Positions 51,901-61,666 of a stretch of 64,000 nucleotides of DNA are shown here, one piece after another. This DNA comes from Homarus americanus (Eukaryota; Arthropoda; Malacostraca; Decapoda; Nephropidae): assembly GCF_018991925.1 (NCBI RefSeq), contig NW_024722158.1, positions 5,643,313 to 5,707,312 of the forward strand, given 5' to 3'. The notes under the pieces were generated by a model. That model was given only the letters and a program-made list of their open reading frames with translations. It searched no databases and was not told the origin of the DNA. Numbering within the stretch: position 1 is the first letter of the stretch; each line of letters begins with the position of its first letter. The position numbers were made by a program, and so were the translations under genes.

Positions 51901-53121
51901 ATATAACATAGTTTTTGTTATACCATTGATGAAATGAACTTGTGCTCTTTTGTTGTATTGTTACCCATCATTATATAAAGCACACCCTCTCCCTCATGTT
52001 ATCATTCATAATGTATTGTAATTGTCATTCTTAAGTTATGGAATAAGTAAATGACATGATTAAATATATGAACATGTGTACAGGTGTGACTTAGACCCAT
52101 GTTTACCTCTTCTGCAGATGTCAATTTTCAACTCCTACAAGATGTTGCTGCAAATGACATGGCGGACGGCATTGAGTGGTATTCTTATGCTCAACTGTGG
52201 CTTCGGTATGGGCGCCATCTTCTCAAAGATTATGTGTCTCCCCAGGAAGCAGGTCATAGCCATCAGCATTGAGACGGGCATGCAGAACATCGCGGTGGCC
52301 TTCGTCCTCCTTAAACTCTCCTTCCCCAGCCCCTACAGGTGACGAAACCATAGAATTTTATCTTTATTTACTTTAGACTTTTTGTTAATTGTAAGTTTAC
52401 TTGCCAGTCGGGAGGTCGATTAGTTCTTCTTTATGCACAGCTGGCAAGTATCGACAAAGTGAATATGTTTGTCCAGTGTCCATTGTGTTACCATAGTGAG
52501 CATTGTGGCAGTCGAGTTCTATGCTCTGATCTTGTTTTTCGGGGGGCGGGGGTTATGTTTTCATTATTACTTTCTGTTATATAACCAAATGCTAATCATT
52601 GAAGCATCGAGGGTGGTATATCCGTGGTCTTGTGTTTTATGCAGGAAAGCTTACAGCGCCTTTGTGTGTCGTAGTCCCGCCTGTTGTCTCTGTCCCCGTA
52701 AACATAAGTTTTATGATTAAATGCTGGCGTTAGCGATCTTCATTGTCTTCGTAAAACATTTGTTTTGTTTATAATGCTGTCAATAATGCATTGGTTTATG
52801 AAATATTTTGACAGTCAGGGGTTTAACTAGATTCTCTAAAACTGTTTCTTAAAATTAATTGTATCATTGTTCAGCGACATGGCAGCCAACCCCATCTTAG
52901 CTACATACCTCGTGACTGGGCCATATATGACAGTCCTCTTCCTCATCTTCTGTCTTCTTCGGCACTTCTGTGGCTGCTTTCCCCAGCCTGGCCATCAACA
53001 AATAGTGAAGCAGGAACTAGAGAGTATAGAAAGTCAGATGAAGCTGCCAGAAGAGGCGAACAACAAGGCTAGAGAAATTATTAAGCTCCTTCCTGTTGTC
53101 GAAGAAAATAAAGAAAATTAA
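40626..53121 (+). CDS. SLC10-family sodium/organic-anion cotransporter, copy A
   Basis: Plasma-membrane Na+-coupled carrier of the bile-acid/sodium symporter family; the substrate cannot be read from sequence. Seven exons with GT/AG borders: 40626-41042, 43373-43555, 44139-44310, 49900-50035, 51191-51272, 52118-52338, 52875-53121; 1458 nt, 485 residues. Residues 1-19 look like a signal peptide and 20-139 an ectodomain with glycosylation sites at N52, N85, N100 and N130, as in the P3/SLC10A5-like branch. The membrane part keeps GCSPGGSSSN (223-232), DADLNLSVTMT (239-249) and SIETGMQN (380-387). By comparison with NTCP the sodium ligands are all present: Q194, S231, N232, S245, T249, E382, Q386. 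A Cys cluster RHFCGCFPQ precedes a charged cytosolic tail. The gene ends 2.2 kb from copy B, tail to tail. The transport function is inferred from the family. Confidence 0.94.
41009..41175 (+). repeat. Tandemly multiplied exon-1 splice donor, gene A
   Basis: A 50-bp unit ('ttgtccaacaacactttact' + 'gaggg...' + 'gtaagtacctgtag') spans the last 34 nt of exon 1 and the first 16 nt of intron 1. Degenerate copies follow at once, placing further GTAAGTACC donors at 41,092 and 41,142 after the real one at 41,043, plus a weaker fourth copy. Reading through the first donor meets an in-frame stop within the second copy or soon after it. Confidence 0.92.
41831..42671. mobile_element. Tigger-type non-autonomous element (gene A intron 1)
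   Basis: TA-flanked. Left terminus CAGTGGTCCCTCGGTTAACG and complement of right terminus CAGTGATCCCTCGGTTAACG, with sub-terminal echoes such as 'ttgctcgttaaccga'. 841 bp, no transposase recognised. Confidence 0.9.
42785..42890 (+). repeat. Dispersed repeat copy ('tatacctgcactgtctgtg')
   Basis: One of five related segments in 42.8-61.5 kb built from 'gtttaccattgtttgtatac' + 'ctgcactgtctgtgta' units. Others: about 45,635-45,690, 50,625-50,760, 55,765-55,905 (all +) and 61,385-61,515 (-). Each begins with a tract like 'gctgtccttggtygaatcaa'. Confidence 0.7.
44344..44515. mobile_element. Fold-back element with TTAGG loop (gene A intron 3)
   Basis: 'cttatttcatcggatgatta' near 44,360 is imperfectly complementary to sequence near 44,467-44,490 ('ggttaatcttaaggtgaaat'). 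The loop contains 'ggttaggttagcttaggttg' and 'gttatgttaggttaggct'. Related to the element at 56,925-57,065. Confidence 0.65.
44842..45105 (+). pseudogene. Tigger-like element start with transposase N-terminus
   Basis: TA then CAGTGAGTTCTGCTATAACG, with echoes 'ttataacgcga' and 'tctaacgcga', is a Tigger-type terminus. From ATG at 44,995 the frame reads MVKKNISKKRSGDRIPGDDR then KRKDITLEEKLDVINL, the beginning of a pogo/CENP-B DNA-binding domain. Similarity stops after about 37 residues, so the copy is truncated. Sequence at about 45,228-45,271 ('ccggcgcatgactg' + TA) looks like the terminus of a different element. Confidence 0.8.
45455..45527 (-). mobile_element. tRNA-like SINE head
   Basis: On the minus strand: 'ggtggtacagtggtaatgca' resembles a polymerase III A box and 'ggttcaagcc' (complement of about 45,470-45,479) matches the B-box consensus. 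Spacing between the boxes fits a tRNA-derived SINE. The stem pairing is poor, so I do not call a tRNA gene. Confidence 0.55.
46478..46823. repeat. ~340-bp palindrome, copy 1
   Basis: Left arm from 'atggaaatgtaatatt' (46,481) through 'cagtggaaagtgggataaaa' to 'ttaccgtaatcgcttttcga'; right arm is its reverse complement ending 'atattacatttccat' (about 46,823). The arms are about 150 bp each with a ~40-bp spacer. Confidence 0.92.
47453..47790. repeat. ~340-bp palindrome, copy 2
   Basis: Same sequence family as 46,478-46,823, with arms beginning 'ggaaatgtaatatttttgct' (47,458) and ending in the complement near 47,790. The spacer 'tgaattaggatagaatatta' differs from copy 1. Between the two palindromes lie further shared tracts such as 'cagaaataaatagtagtttt'. 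Confidence 0.92.
47978..48600. mobile_element. Nested TIR element inside the Tigger complex
   Basis: TA-flanked, 623 bp. Left CGGTCAACCCTCGCTTTACG; complement of the right end CAGTGAACCCTCACTTTACG. The target is recoverable: the unoccupied sequence 'gcttgatatactacattcac' is present at about 47,443-47,462, while here it is split. A frame with SPSHQNITEFFTCHPPQ near 48,109 may be a transposase tail remnant (uncertain). Confidence 0.88.
49684..49790. repeat. ~20-22-bp short tandem repeat (gene A intron 3)
   Basis: Five copies of 'agagtaagctgggtgatg' with small variations, 110 bp before exon 4 of gene A. Confidence 0.9.
50105..50290. mobile_element. Fold-back element with TTAGG loop (gene A intron 4)
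   Basis: 'ttcaactgatgttcaacaac' (about 50,117) followed by 'cctaacg' pairs imperfectly with 'cattagggtgtttagtcatc' + 'agttgaa' (about 50,254-50,280). The loop contains several 'ggtggttaggttaggttag' blocks, themselves a short tandem repeat. Confidence 0.78.
51285..51800 (+). repeat. ~25-bp minisatellite resembling the exon-5 donor (gene A intron 5)
   Basis: About twenty-five degenerate units of 'cttcatatccatgagtacca' + 'ttgtt' (some shortened). The exon-5/intron-5 junction at 51,263-51,287 reads 'cttcatatcg|gtgagtactt' + 'ttgtt', identical at 21 of 25 positions. The array starts within 15-40 bp of the real donor. Confidence 0.93.
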
Positions 53122-55322
53122 TATCAAGAGTTCACTCTCAACATCTGCCTGAAATCACGAGATTTCTCTCTCATAAACTAAATTTACTGCAGCCGAGCGG
53201 ATACAACACTTGCCTCCTGTCCTTAGGGTCATTTTTTTTATCCTGGGGCACTCCCAGTCCACCCTACCCTAAATGGGTAACTAATGATACAAGTTGGAGA
53301 ATTGAAGGTTAAGGTCAGGCTAGATTAGTTTAGGTGTAAGTTTACTTATGGTAATTATTTACATGTGCTTTTGTAAGGCATATATTGAGCTCTGAACGTT
53401 CATCTGTGTTCTTAAACCTTTTAACACAATACTAATACAGCGGCAGTGAGCACCTGTAGTCAATCAACCGCCTTCATCATAACAGCGACCTGAAACAATT
53501 CAATATTTAAATACATATGTAAGTGATGAAGTCACAAATAGAATTTTTGTCTTCTTAATCTGTGACTATTATTTTGTGGTGAAAAAGACACACCACACTC
53601 ATTTAATTTAAGTGCACTATTAAACTTGAATCTATATTTTGTTGTACAGTAGTTTAATGAGTTATATCCAGACCCACATAAAACAAGAGTGGAAATATGC
53701 TTTTGACAGCTTTCTTATTCTGACTAAATAAACTAAATTTCAGTTTTATTTTGAAATAATTAGTATGTTTAATCTCCGAGATTTTTTTTACTTACCGGTA
53801 ATTATGTCTCAAGTCATCAGAACTTGATGATAAAAACAATAAAGTAAGGTAGGTTTGGTTACACAGAGTTCTATAATTTTTTTAATTGGTTTAGAATAGT
53901 GTAATTACAGTACAGTACTAACTTTGTTACATGCTTAAATACCTTCAATGTTGGAGCGCAGTATTACCAACAAAGGTTAGGTAGATTAAAGTCTTTATGT
54001 ATCCTGAAAATCTTGTCAACAAGATGCACTCAAGAATTGTGATTAAGAGAGTCATTCCTCAACTCTTTATCTCTTCAGAGACAGTATTGCCAACTAAATA
54101 CAATACAGTATCCTCGAAACTGAAATATGAATTGTAACCCATAGCTCCTTTGGTTTTTGCTGTGTAGTCTAACCTTAACACCTTACCTTCAACAATCCAT
54201 TCAGTAATATAAATGTTTTTTATTAATTTTATAAATAAATACTTCTCAATTATGACTAACAATCTTGTCATGGATTTGCTTGACAAAATTCCTTAGTGAT
54301 GCTTGTGATATCATGAAAATTTCGTTGGTCAGGGGCTAGGTTAGTTAAAACATGTCAACATTAAGATGCAATGTGACCAAGCTAAGCTATAAGTGCCATG
54401 ATAGTATAAACATTATGATGTTATATTACCAAGATAAGCTGTAAGTGTCACAACAACCTTTTCATGTTTATCACACAAATACCTTATGATAAAAAATAAT
54501 AATCTTGAAAGAATTTTCTTTGCCGTATAGTTATGGTAATTATGTGATGGAGTGTCATGATCAGCCTCAACAAACACCTAGGAAGATATATTTTAATTTC
54601 TAATTCTTGGTGACTAGTGTTTATTCAGCTCAGAAAGACCCCTGTACACAAGGGGCGAAAGACTTTAGTTGTTAAAATGCAGTACAGTAAGACATATTAA
54701 CATCAACACAACAAATAAGAATTATAATATTTTTTTTATTATTTGTTTAGTCATTGGACCTACAGTAGCTGGAGCATGTGCTGTAAGACTTTAGTTGTTG
54801 GAGAAGTGAAGTACACAATTGCAGTGTACTGTATTGTAGAAACAACAACAGCAGCAATAACAGACAAATATTATATGAAGATAAACTCAACACAACTAAC
54901 ACATGACTTGTAATACAACTAACATGTGACCTGTAAGATAATACATTACAACTAACATGTAACCTATAATACAGTACAACACAATTAATGTGTACCCTGT
55001 AACACAACACAACTAACATGTATAACCTGTAATAACACAACTGACAAATTATGGTCATTGTTATATATATTCAGTATAACTTGATTTATAATGGTTTGTA
55101 ACTACTCATTCATATACTTGTTAATCCAGTAGTTGTAAGTGGCAGGGATTTTCTTAAGCAATGATGTGTGTTTTTAGTATATTAGTTGGTGGTACAGCAG
55201 TAACACGTATAAATTATCAAGAACCATGGAGGGATCCTATAGGCCACTGGCCACTTCTAGTAGGTGGCTATGAGGCAAATAAGGTAAAGGTAAAACTCAT
55301 TATCATCATGAGGATAAACAAA
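53122..55322. other. Spacer between the 3' ends of SLC10 copies A and B
   Basis: AT-rich. A SINE-like tract 'gcagccgagcggatacaaca' + 'cttgcctcctgt' (about 53,190-53,222) carries an A-box-like start but no intact B box. AATAAA at about 53,725-53,730 could serve copy A. A degenerate 30-40-bp tandem repeat around 'acaactaacatgtaacctgt' lies at about 54,890-55,045. No gene is seen. Confidence 0.65.
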
Positions 55323-58300
55323 TCAATCTGTGCCACATGATTCAGGAAGGAACTGATTCGCTTCATCATTAAATTTTGCATCTCCCGGTAGCTGTTTAAG
55401 GTTCTCAACATCCTCAGGTGTATGGGTGAGGTCATCTCTCTGCTCTATGTCAGGACAGCATCCACAAAAGCGCCGGAGAAGAGCATAAATTAGATAGACG
55501 AGTATCAGTGGCGGCGCACTCACAAGCAGTGTGGCCACAATAGGAACACTTGCCAGGTCACTGCAGGAAGAACACCAATATATAAATCCTCAAAATATGA
55601 TAATGAACATGAATAGTAATACATCAATATAAGAAATTATTGAAAAGCAGGAACTGAATCATAAGAAAAGGAGTAATGAACGCTGCTTTCAATATCTTAA
55701 TTTATATATCAGCACAGCTATTGTTCAGCCACCTAACCTAATCCTAACAATAATAAGCATATGAAGGCTTTGTTGGACCATCCTTGGGAAAATTAACTTG
55801 CTGTTTACCAATGTTTCTACAACTGCACTTTAAATGTACATTGTTTGTATACGTGCACTGTCTATGTATACTGTACATTGTTTGTATACCTCCACTGTCT
55901 ACATTAAAAATAAAAAATAGAAAACAGTCAAGGTTTCAAAACGTCGTCACCTGTATGGACTCTCGATGGAAAGCTTGAGGAGGATGAAGGCAACGCCAGG
56001 GTTCTGTAGAGCCGTCTCAATGCTGACAGCAATGATCTGCTTCTTTGGGAGACACATAACCTTAGCAAAGACAGCACCAAATGTGTAGCCGCTGGAGACA
56101 ACCAAAAAGCCAGCCACCACCATCCTCCAAGTCATCAACAACATTACCTTGTAAGAGTTCCAGGTGCCCACCTATAACAGATGGCTTTTGTAAGTTGAGA
56201 CTGTAATGTTCAGTGAGTTGCTTATAAACGTGTATTAAATTGCCCATATGTGACATAATACAGTATACATGTAGATCAAAAAGTATGAAAAATGAACACC
56301 CACTACTCACAATATAGAAGAAGAGTAGAATACAAAATGAGAATGGTTTGATAATCTTGGCACCTCTGTCAGCCCACAGTGGCCGTTTCATCCTGGAATG
56401 AAAGAAAATCATGGTACATTCATTCATACTGTTTGAAGACAGGGAAAAAATGAGTAAACAGAAAAAAGTAAAAACTGAAAACCTAAAAATAGCTAAAGTA
56501 CGTGGACACCAAACATGCATGATAGTTAGCATGTTTACGATGGTGATTTAATCCTTTGAGGACAATGGTTTAGCACTTTTAGGGTGATTATTTAATTACT
56601 TAAGGTTTAATCCTTTGAAAATGATGCTTTAACCTCTTCAGGTTAAGAAATGAATCCATTATTCACAATAGGATAAGTAACAACAAGTAATTACCTGATG
56701 AGTATACCGAGGAGGATGGGGAAGGTGAGTGTGATGAGGGAGAGCGCCAGGTTACCGAAGGGGATAGTGATGTTAGCATCCTTCAACATCTTCTTGCCTA
56801 GTGAAAACATCCACATCGGCATCATCCCTGAAGCAGAACACACAGTGATGTGGATGAGAAAGGTGATATAATTTTGAAGGATTTTATTTTATTTTATTTA
56901 TTTTTATTTTTTCCTGTGAAAATTACACACCACAGCTTAGTTCACCAGATGATTAAACACCTCATTGCTACATGGAGGAGTTAGGTTAGGTTAGATTAGG
57001 TCAGGGTTAAGGTATTTAATCATGGTGTGAAATAAGCAGAGGTGCCTAATCTTCAGATGATCATAATGTTTTCCTTTAACTTATAAAAAGCGCTTGGAAA
57101 GGTCAGATAAGTCTAGTTGTCATATATTAACCGAGGCGTTGATCTGAACTGTTTGAGGTAAAATAACACAGGAGAAACACTACATCCTGTAAATCATAGT
57201 TTAATCATTGTATTTTTCAAAGGTTACTCACTTGTAAGAACTTGAAGGTTATGAACAGTTTCAGATATAATATAGAGTTGATGGCCGGAGTCCTCTTACT
57301 TTATGTTCATTGAACCCTTGATAATTTCTGAATATATATACATACTGAATACTTGTCAGACAAGGTTGTTCTTACCAGAAGGAACACATCACTCAATGAA
57401 AGTTAACCTTATTCTCTTTGCCACTGATAGACCAGTTAGCCACTTGGGCGGTCGGTCACGTCTTTGTTACACATTGTTGGCAAGTACTGGTTCCAGAATG
57501 TATCTTTACCTCGCTAGCATTGGTCATCCCTGGTCTTGAATGAGCTCTCACTCAGTGCCTTCACAACACTCCGACACGCTGTTCCAAGAATTCACAACTC
57601 TCGCCCCCAAAAAAGTTTGCTCTGACAAATTTTCAAACTTGTGGCTCCTTCAACCTTGAGCTGTGACCTCTAGTGGGGTGGGCATCTGCCAGCTCCAGGT
57701 ATGATCACTCGACTGAGTAATGTCTTCTGAGGTGCTTATAGATTTCTATTAAGTCACCCCTTGACCACCTATAGTATAAGCTGGACAACTGCAGTCATAC
57801 TAAGGTGCTGGAGTGCAGACACCAGTTTGGTGGCCCTCCTTTGGATGTTTTCAATCAACCGACAGTCTCTAGCATATGTCAGGGACCAGAAGCACTTCAC
57901 TTTTGAAGAGTATTATGTGGGATGGACTATAAGAGTATGTGAACGCCCTTCTTATAAGACCTACTGGCTTATTTGCGTGATGTACTACCTTCTCACAATG
58001 GTCTGAGAACTTCAGTTTGTTGTCAACATTCACACTCAGGTCCTTTTCACATTTTGTCTCGGCTTATGATGTTTCTTAGTTCCGTTGAGACATATGATAT
58101 GCCTCCTTTGTATTGGTACAACTTATCTGCATCCTTTTGCATTTTGTGACATTGAATCTTATCAGCCATTTCTTTGACCACTCCTGAAGCCGACTAAGAT
58201 CTTTGAGCACTTCACAGTCTGTTTGGTTCTTAATTTCCTCGAATAACCAAGTGCAAGTATTGTCTTCAAACATTTGTCTGGAGGAGTGTATAGCTTCTGG

Positions 58301-60128
58301 CATATCATTTCATGCCCTTAGTCACCACACACTGCTTGCGGTCATGAAGAAAGCCTCTGCTCCACGCTAGGATGCTCTCCAAAATCCAGTTTAATTTTCA
58401 GCCTTCGTGAGGAACTGTGTCAAAAGCCTTGGCAACAAAATCAGAATAAGAGTTGTACTTTATAGAGTGTAAAAATTAATTGTTAAATTTTTCTAGTTGT
58501 ATTTACCCATGGCAGCAATGGTAGAGATAGCAGTCATGGTGATAGAGAGGTTGATGTCTCCATCAAACATAAGGGTCCAGAAGTTCGAGGAGGTTCCCCC
58601 TGGGCTACAACCGAGCGTGAACAGTCCCAGACGCTGTAGTGGGGCAGTGAGCAATAAAATACCCATCACATAGGAAGCCTAGAAGTGACAGAAGGAAAGA
58701 GAACTTTGTGTTATAATTCTTATAACTCCATAGAAATTAGAGCATACAGTATTTTGTAATGTTAACTTTACCTAAGATGTCCTTTGTTCTGTATTAGTAA
58801 ATAGTCAGGTTTCTAAAAAAAATGAAGTTGGGATATTTTGTTGTATGACACATAGGGTATGTCTATACAGTATACGAATTTTAAGTGAAAATATAAAACT
58901 TTCGTTAGAACTTCACTCACCAGAGGCATGACAACAAACTGTGAGATAAAGCCACATGCAGGACCAATGGGTCTCATCAGGACCTCCTTGATAACTTTTA
59001 GGTCCAGCTGGGCCCCCATGTTGACGTTGTTAAACAGTATCAACACTGCCCCGGTGGAGGTGAAGATGGTGTCCATCATCATAGACTTCCTGTCTACTGT
59101 GATCTGTAGAACCAAATTATGTTGAATGTAGATACAGTACTGTAGTTAATATGATGTTGCTCACAACTCTGATCCTCTCTTTGTAAACAACGTTAAACTT
59201 CGTTTGTGACTCTTACATAACCAAGTTTCTCTCAAAGTGAATCCAGACAACAAAGCAGCAAATTTCATTAGTTAATCATTCTCTTTCCTTATATTTTGTT
59301 GCTTCCCATTAATCTTTTGATCTTCATCTTATGCCTTCCTGTTAATATATGAAAAACTCAGTAGAGTGCCAAGACAAGCTAGGGAGGAGGAGGTAGTTTA
59401 GCCATGTACAGCAGGGCTCACACTCATAAGTTGGTTGGGTGTCCAGTCTGTTACCTAATATTTACCATTTCTTTGGGTTACTGCAACCTATGAATAAGTG
59501 AATATCAGATTTTGAGACTTTTTTGTCATGTCATTCAAGCACCCAAATCCTTTCTATAGTTATACAAGTTGTCCCTCAATAAAGTGTTGTTGCACAACTA
59601 CAGGTACTTACTAACAAGTTGTCCCTCAGTAAAGTGTTGTTGCACAACTACAGTTACTTACCAACACGTCATCTCTCAGTAAAGTGTTGTTGGACAACTA
59701 CAGGTACTTACCAACACGTCATCCCTCAGTAAAGTGTTGTTGGACAAGTGAAGGAGATGGTAGTTGGTGGTGAGGTAGAAGGACAGCTTGGTGAGCCCCC
59801 AGTAGTAGCCGGAGAAGGTGAGGCTCTTGTTGACATGATCACACACCTCCTCCACCGTGAAGTGTATGCTTCTGTTGACAAAGTCCAGCTTCCAGTCCTC
59901 ATCAGGTACAACCGTCACCACCAGCTGAGCCTCCGTCAGGTCCTGCCCACCATCACAGTAAGTGTCATTTTCGTTAAATCCCAGAGACAGTGTGGGGTGG
60001 TGGAGGGTGTCCTCTGACACCTTCCACTCAGCACTCGGGAAAATCTCCAGGTATACACCGTTGTCAGCTGTATCCCCCACTATGCCTTCCACCACCACCA
60101 CCACCAACATACACCAAAGCCACAACAT
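55323..60128 (-). CDS. SLC10-family sodium/organic-anion cotransporter, copy B
   Basis: Same family and predicted role as copy A, on the minus strand. Seven exons, read in this order: 60128-59712, 59103-58921, 58678-58507, 56827-56695, 56392-56311, 56171-55951, 55560-55323; 1446 nt, 481 residues. Phases match copy A exon by exon, and five of the seven exons have identical lengths in A and B; exon 4 is one codon shorter. Signal-like residues 1-18; glycosylation sites at N54, N85, N100 and N130. Sodium-site residues by NTCP comparison: Q194, S231 and N232 in GCSPGGTSSN, S245 and T249 in DGDINLSITMT, E381 and Q385 in SIETALQN. Tail after RRFCGCCPD is acidic. The 3' half of exon 1 is almost identical to copy A although later exons differ at nearly half of residues. 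Intron 3 contains a dead LINE. Confidence 0.94.
56925..57065. mobile_element. Fold-back element with TTAGG loop (gene B intron 3)
   Basis: 'cagcttagttcaccagatga' + 'ttaaacacc' near 56,933 is partly complementary to 'taatcatggtgtgaaataag' near 57,017 and to 'cctaatcttcagatgatca' near 57,045. The loop holds 'gttaggttaggttagattag'. Resembles the copy at 44,344-44,515. Confidence 0.65.
57540..58455 (-). pseudogene. CR1-like LINE fragment in gene B intron 3
   Basis: Minus-strand, same orientation as the host gene. Conceptual reading from 58,455 gives VAKAFDTVPHEG, then FLHDRKQCVV; further on (58,303-58,076) NQTDCEVLKDLSRLQEWSKK with WLIRFNVTKCKRMQI; then ENIQRRATKLVS near 57,850. These are RT and post-RT tracts of a non-LTR element. 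The GVPQG/FADD core between them is deleted and stops are frequent. Confidence 0.82.
59565..59765 (-). repeat. Tandemly multiplied exon-1 splice donor, gene B
   Basis: Four copies of the 50-bp unit seen in gene A. On the minus strand the donor GTAAGTACCTG of exon 1 starts at 59,711; exact 50-bp echoes start at 59,661 (GTAAGTAACTG) and 59,611 (GTAAGTACCTG). The second copy still reads GATGACGTGTTG before its donor, as in the real exon. Read-through of the first donor gives VSTCSCPTTLY then a stop. Confidence 0.94.
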
Positions 60129-61117
60129 TTAATAGTATGATGGATAAGTGAAGTGAGAACAAGAGAATATGTACTTGATTCGACGGACTCAGTTTATTTT
60201 AATTGTTTCATGACATATCATGTTATGTATTTTATATGTTGCCAGTTACGTTTAATCATTCTTATTCTTTAATTTGTTAATATCACCAACTGACAATAAG
60301 ATATAAATGTTTTCAGCGTTCACTCAAAATCTCGTCGGGCTGTTACTCTGGAGCCACCATCACCGACACAACTGACCAAATATACTGCCAACTGTTATCA
60401 CAAATGACACAGATTCCTCCTGTCCGATAAATGACATGGAGGACTTTGACCTTCCGACTCAAAATAACTACAGGTCTTATCAAACATTTAATACAGAAAA
60501 TTCAATCTCGTAATTTGATAATGTTGTTGGAATAGGCTATATTATTTGTTACACACCTAAAGACTTCCATTGTTGAAGCACAGTAATAACATTATAACAA
60601 CAATAACAATATTTGATCTGCTGTAATGACTCGAGCTTTAGCGACAAGGCCACTGAGATAACGCAGAAATTCCATCCCCAAGGTGTTTTTTTCCTCTCTG
60701 TAGCGAGGGAATAGTGTTGAAGCATCGTGTAGAAGGTCGGCACTGGGTATTCTACTTTACTTTGTCTTACCACGATTATGTAATCATCGCATTATCAGGG
60801 AGGAGATAAGATTGCGTAGGAGATTAATAGATTTTAACTAGCTATATTTACACTTTAAATGTCTCTCTGATTATAAATGAATCTCGCTATAATGAACCTC
60901 AAAGTTATTTACAACTCCAAGAGGACGTTTTCTTTTGACCATAATGATTGTAAAATAATAATTATTCCTGTTCTTGCGATAATACTAATAATAATGATTT
61001 GATTGTTGGAGTATAGTAATGATGCTATACAACAAGAAATATAAACATACAGGGAAGTTAAAATTAAGAGCATTGCTCCCGATATTAAGATACTCTATTA
61101 GGGTGGGTCAAGAAGTG

Positions 61118-61120
61118 GTT

Positions 61121-61200
<80 letters not shown>
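61118..61200. repeat. (AC)n microsatellite
   Basis: Uninterrupted run of about 41 AC units between SLC10 copies B and C. Confidence 0.97.
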
Positions 61201-61202
<2 letters not shown>

Positions 61203-61611
61203 GTTAAAGGCTTCAGTGTGCACATTTTATTTAGTTTTACATTGTTGTCATTACTCATCAAAGAGGTTGTTCTTTTGGGGACATTTGATATACGTATACA
61301 GGGTGGCGTATAAGTCAAGGTACTGTACCTGGAAATTTGCCAACCTGTACTGTATACAGTATATAGTTGTAAAACTAAAAAACCATGGCCCAGGTACAGT
61401 ACAGTACACAGACAGTGAAGGTATACAATGTACTGTATATAGTGTAGACAGTGCAGGTATACATATAATCAGCAAAGACAATGGTAAACAGTAAGTTGAT
61501 TCAACCAAGGACAGCTGAACAAAGCACCCTCTATGTATATCCACTTAGGTACTGTGGTAATGTTATTGTTTATGATCTTGGACCTATCAAAAAAAGGTAC
61601 TCATTCATAAC

Positions 61612-61617
61612 TTTATT
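61612..61617 (-). terminator. Poly(A) signal of SLC10 copy C
   Basis: AATAAA on the minus strand, 50 nt downstream of the copy C stop codon; a usual position for a compact 3' UTR. Confidence 0.6.
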
Positions 61618-61666
61618 CAGGAACAAAAGTACAATATCCATCTCATTTCTTTTCTAGCTAACAAAG

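Larger units (their letters stand above)
60129..61666. other. Spacer between SLC10 copies C and B
   Basis: Contains the promoter side of copy B, but no TATA box or initiator can be assigned with confidence. (AC)n run at about 61,118-61,200. A minus-strand copy of the dispersed 'tatacctgcactgtct' repeat is at about 61,385-61,515. No gene is seen. Confidence 0.6.
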
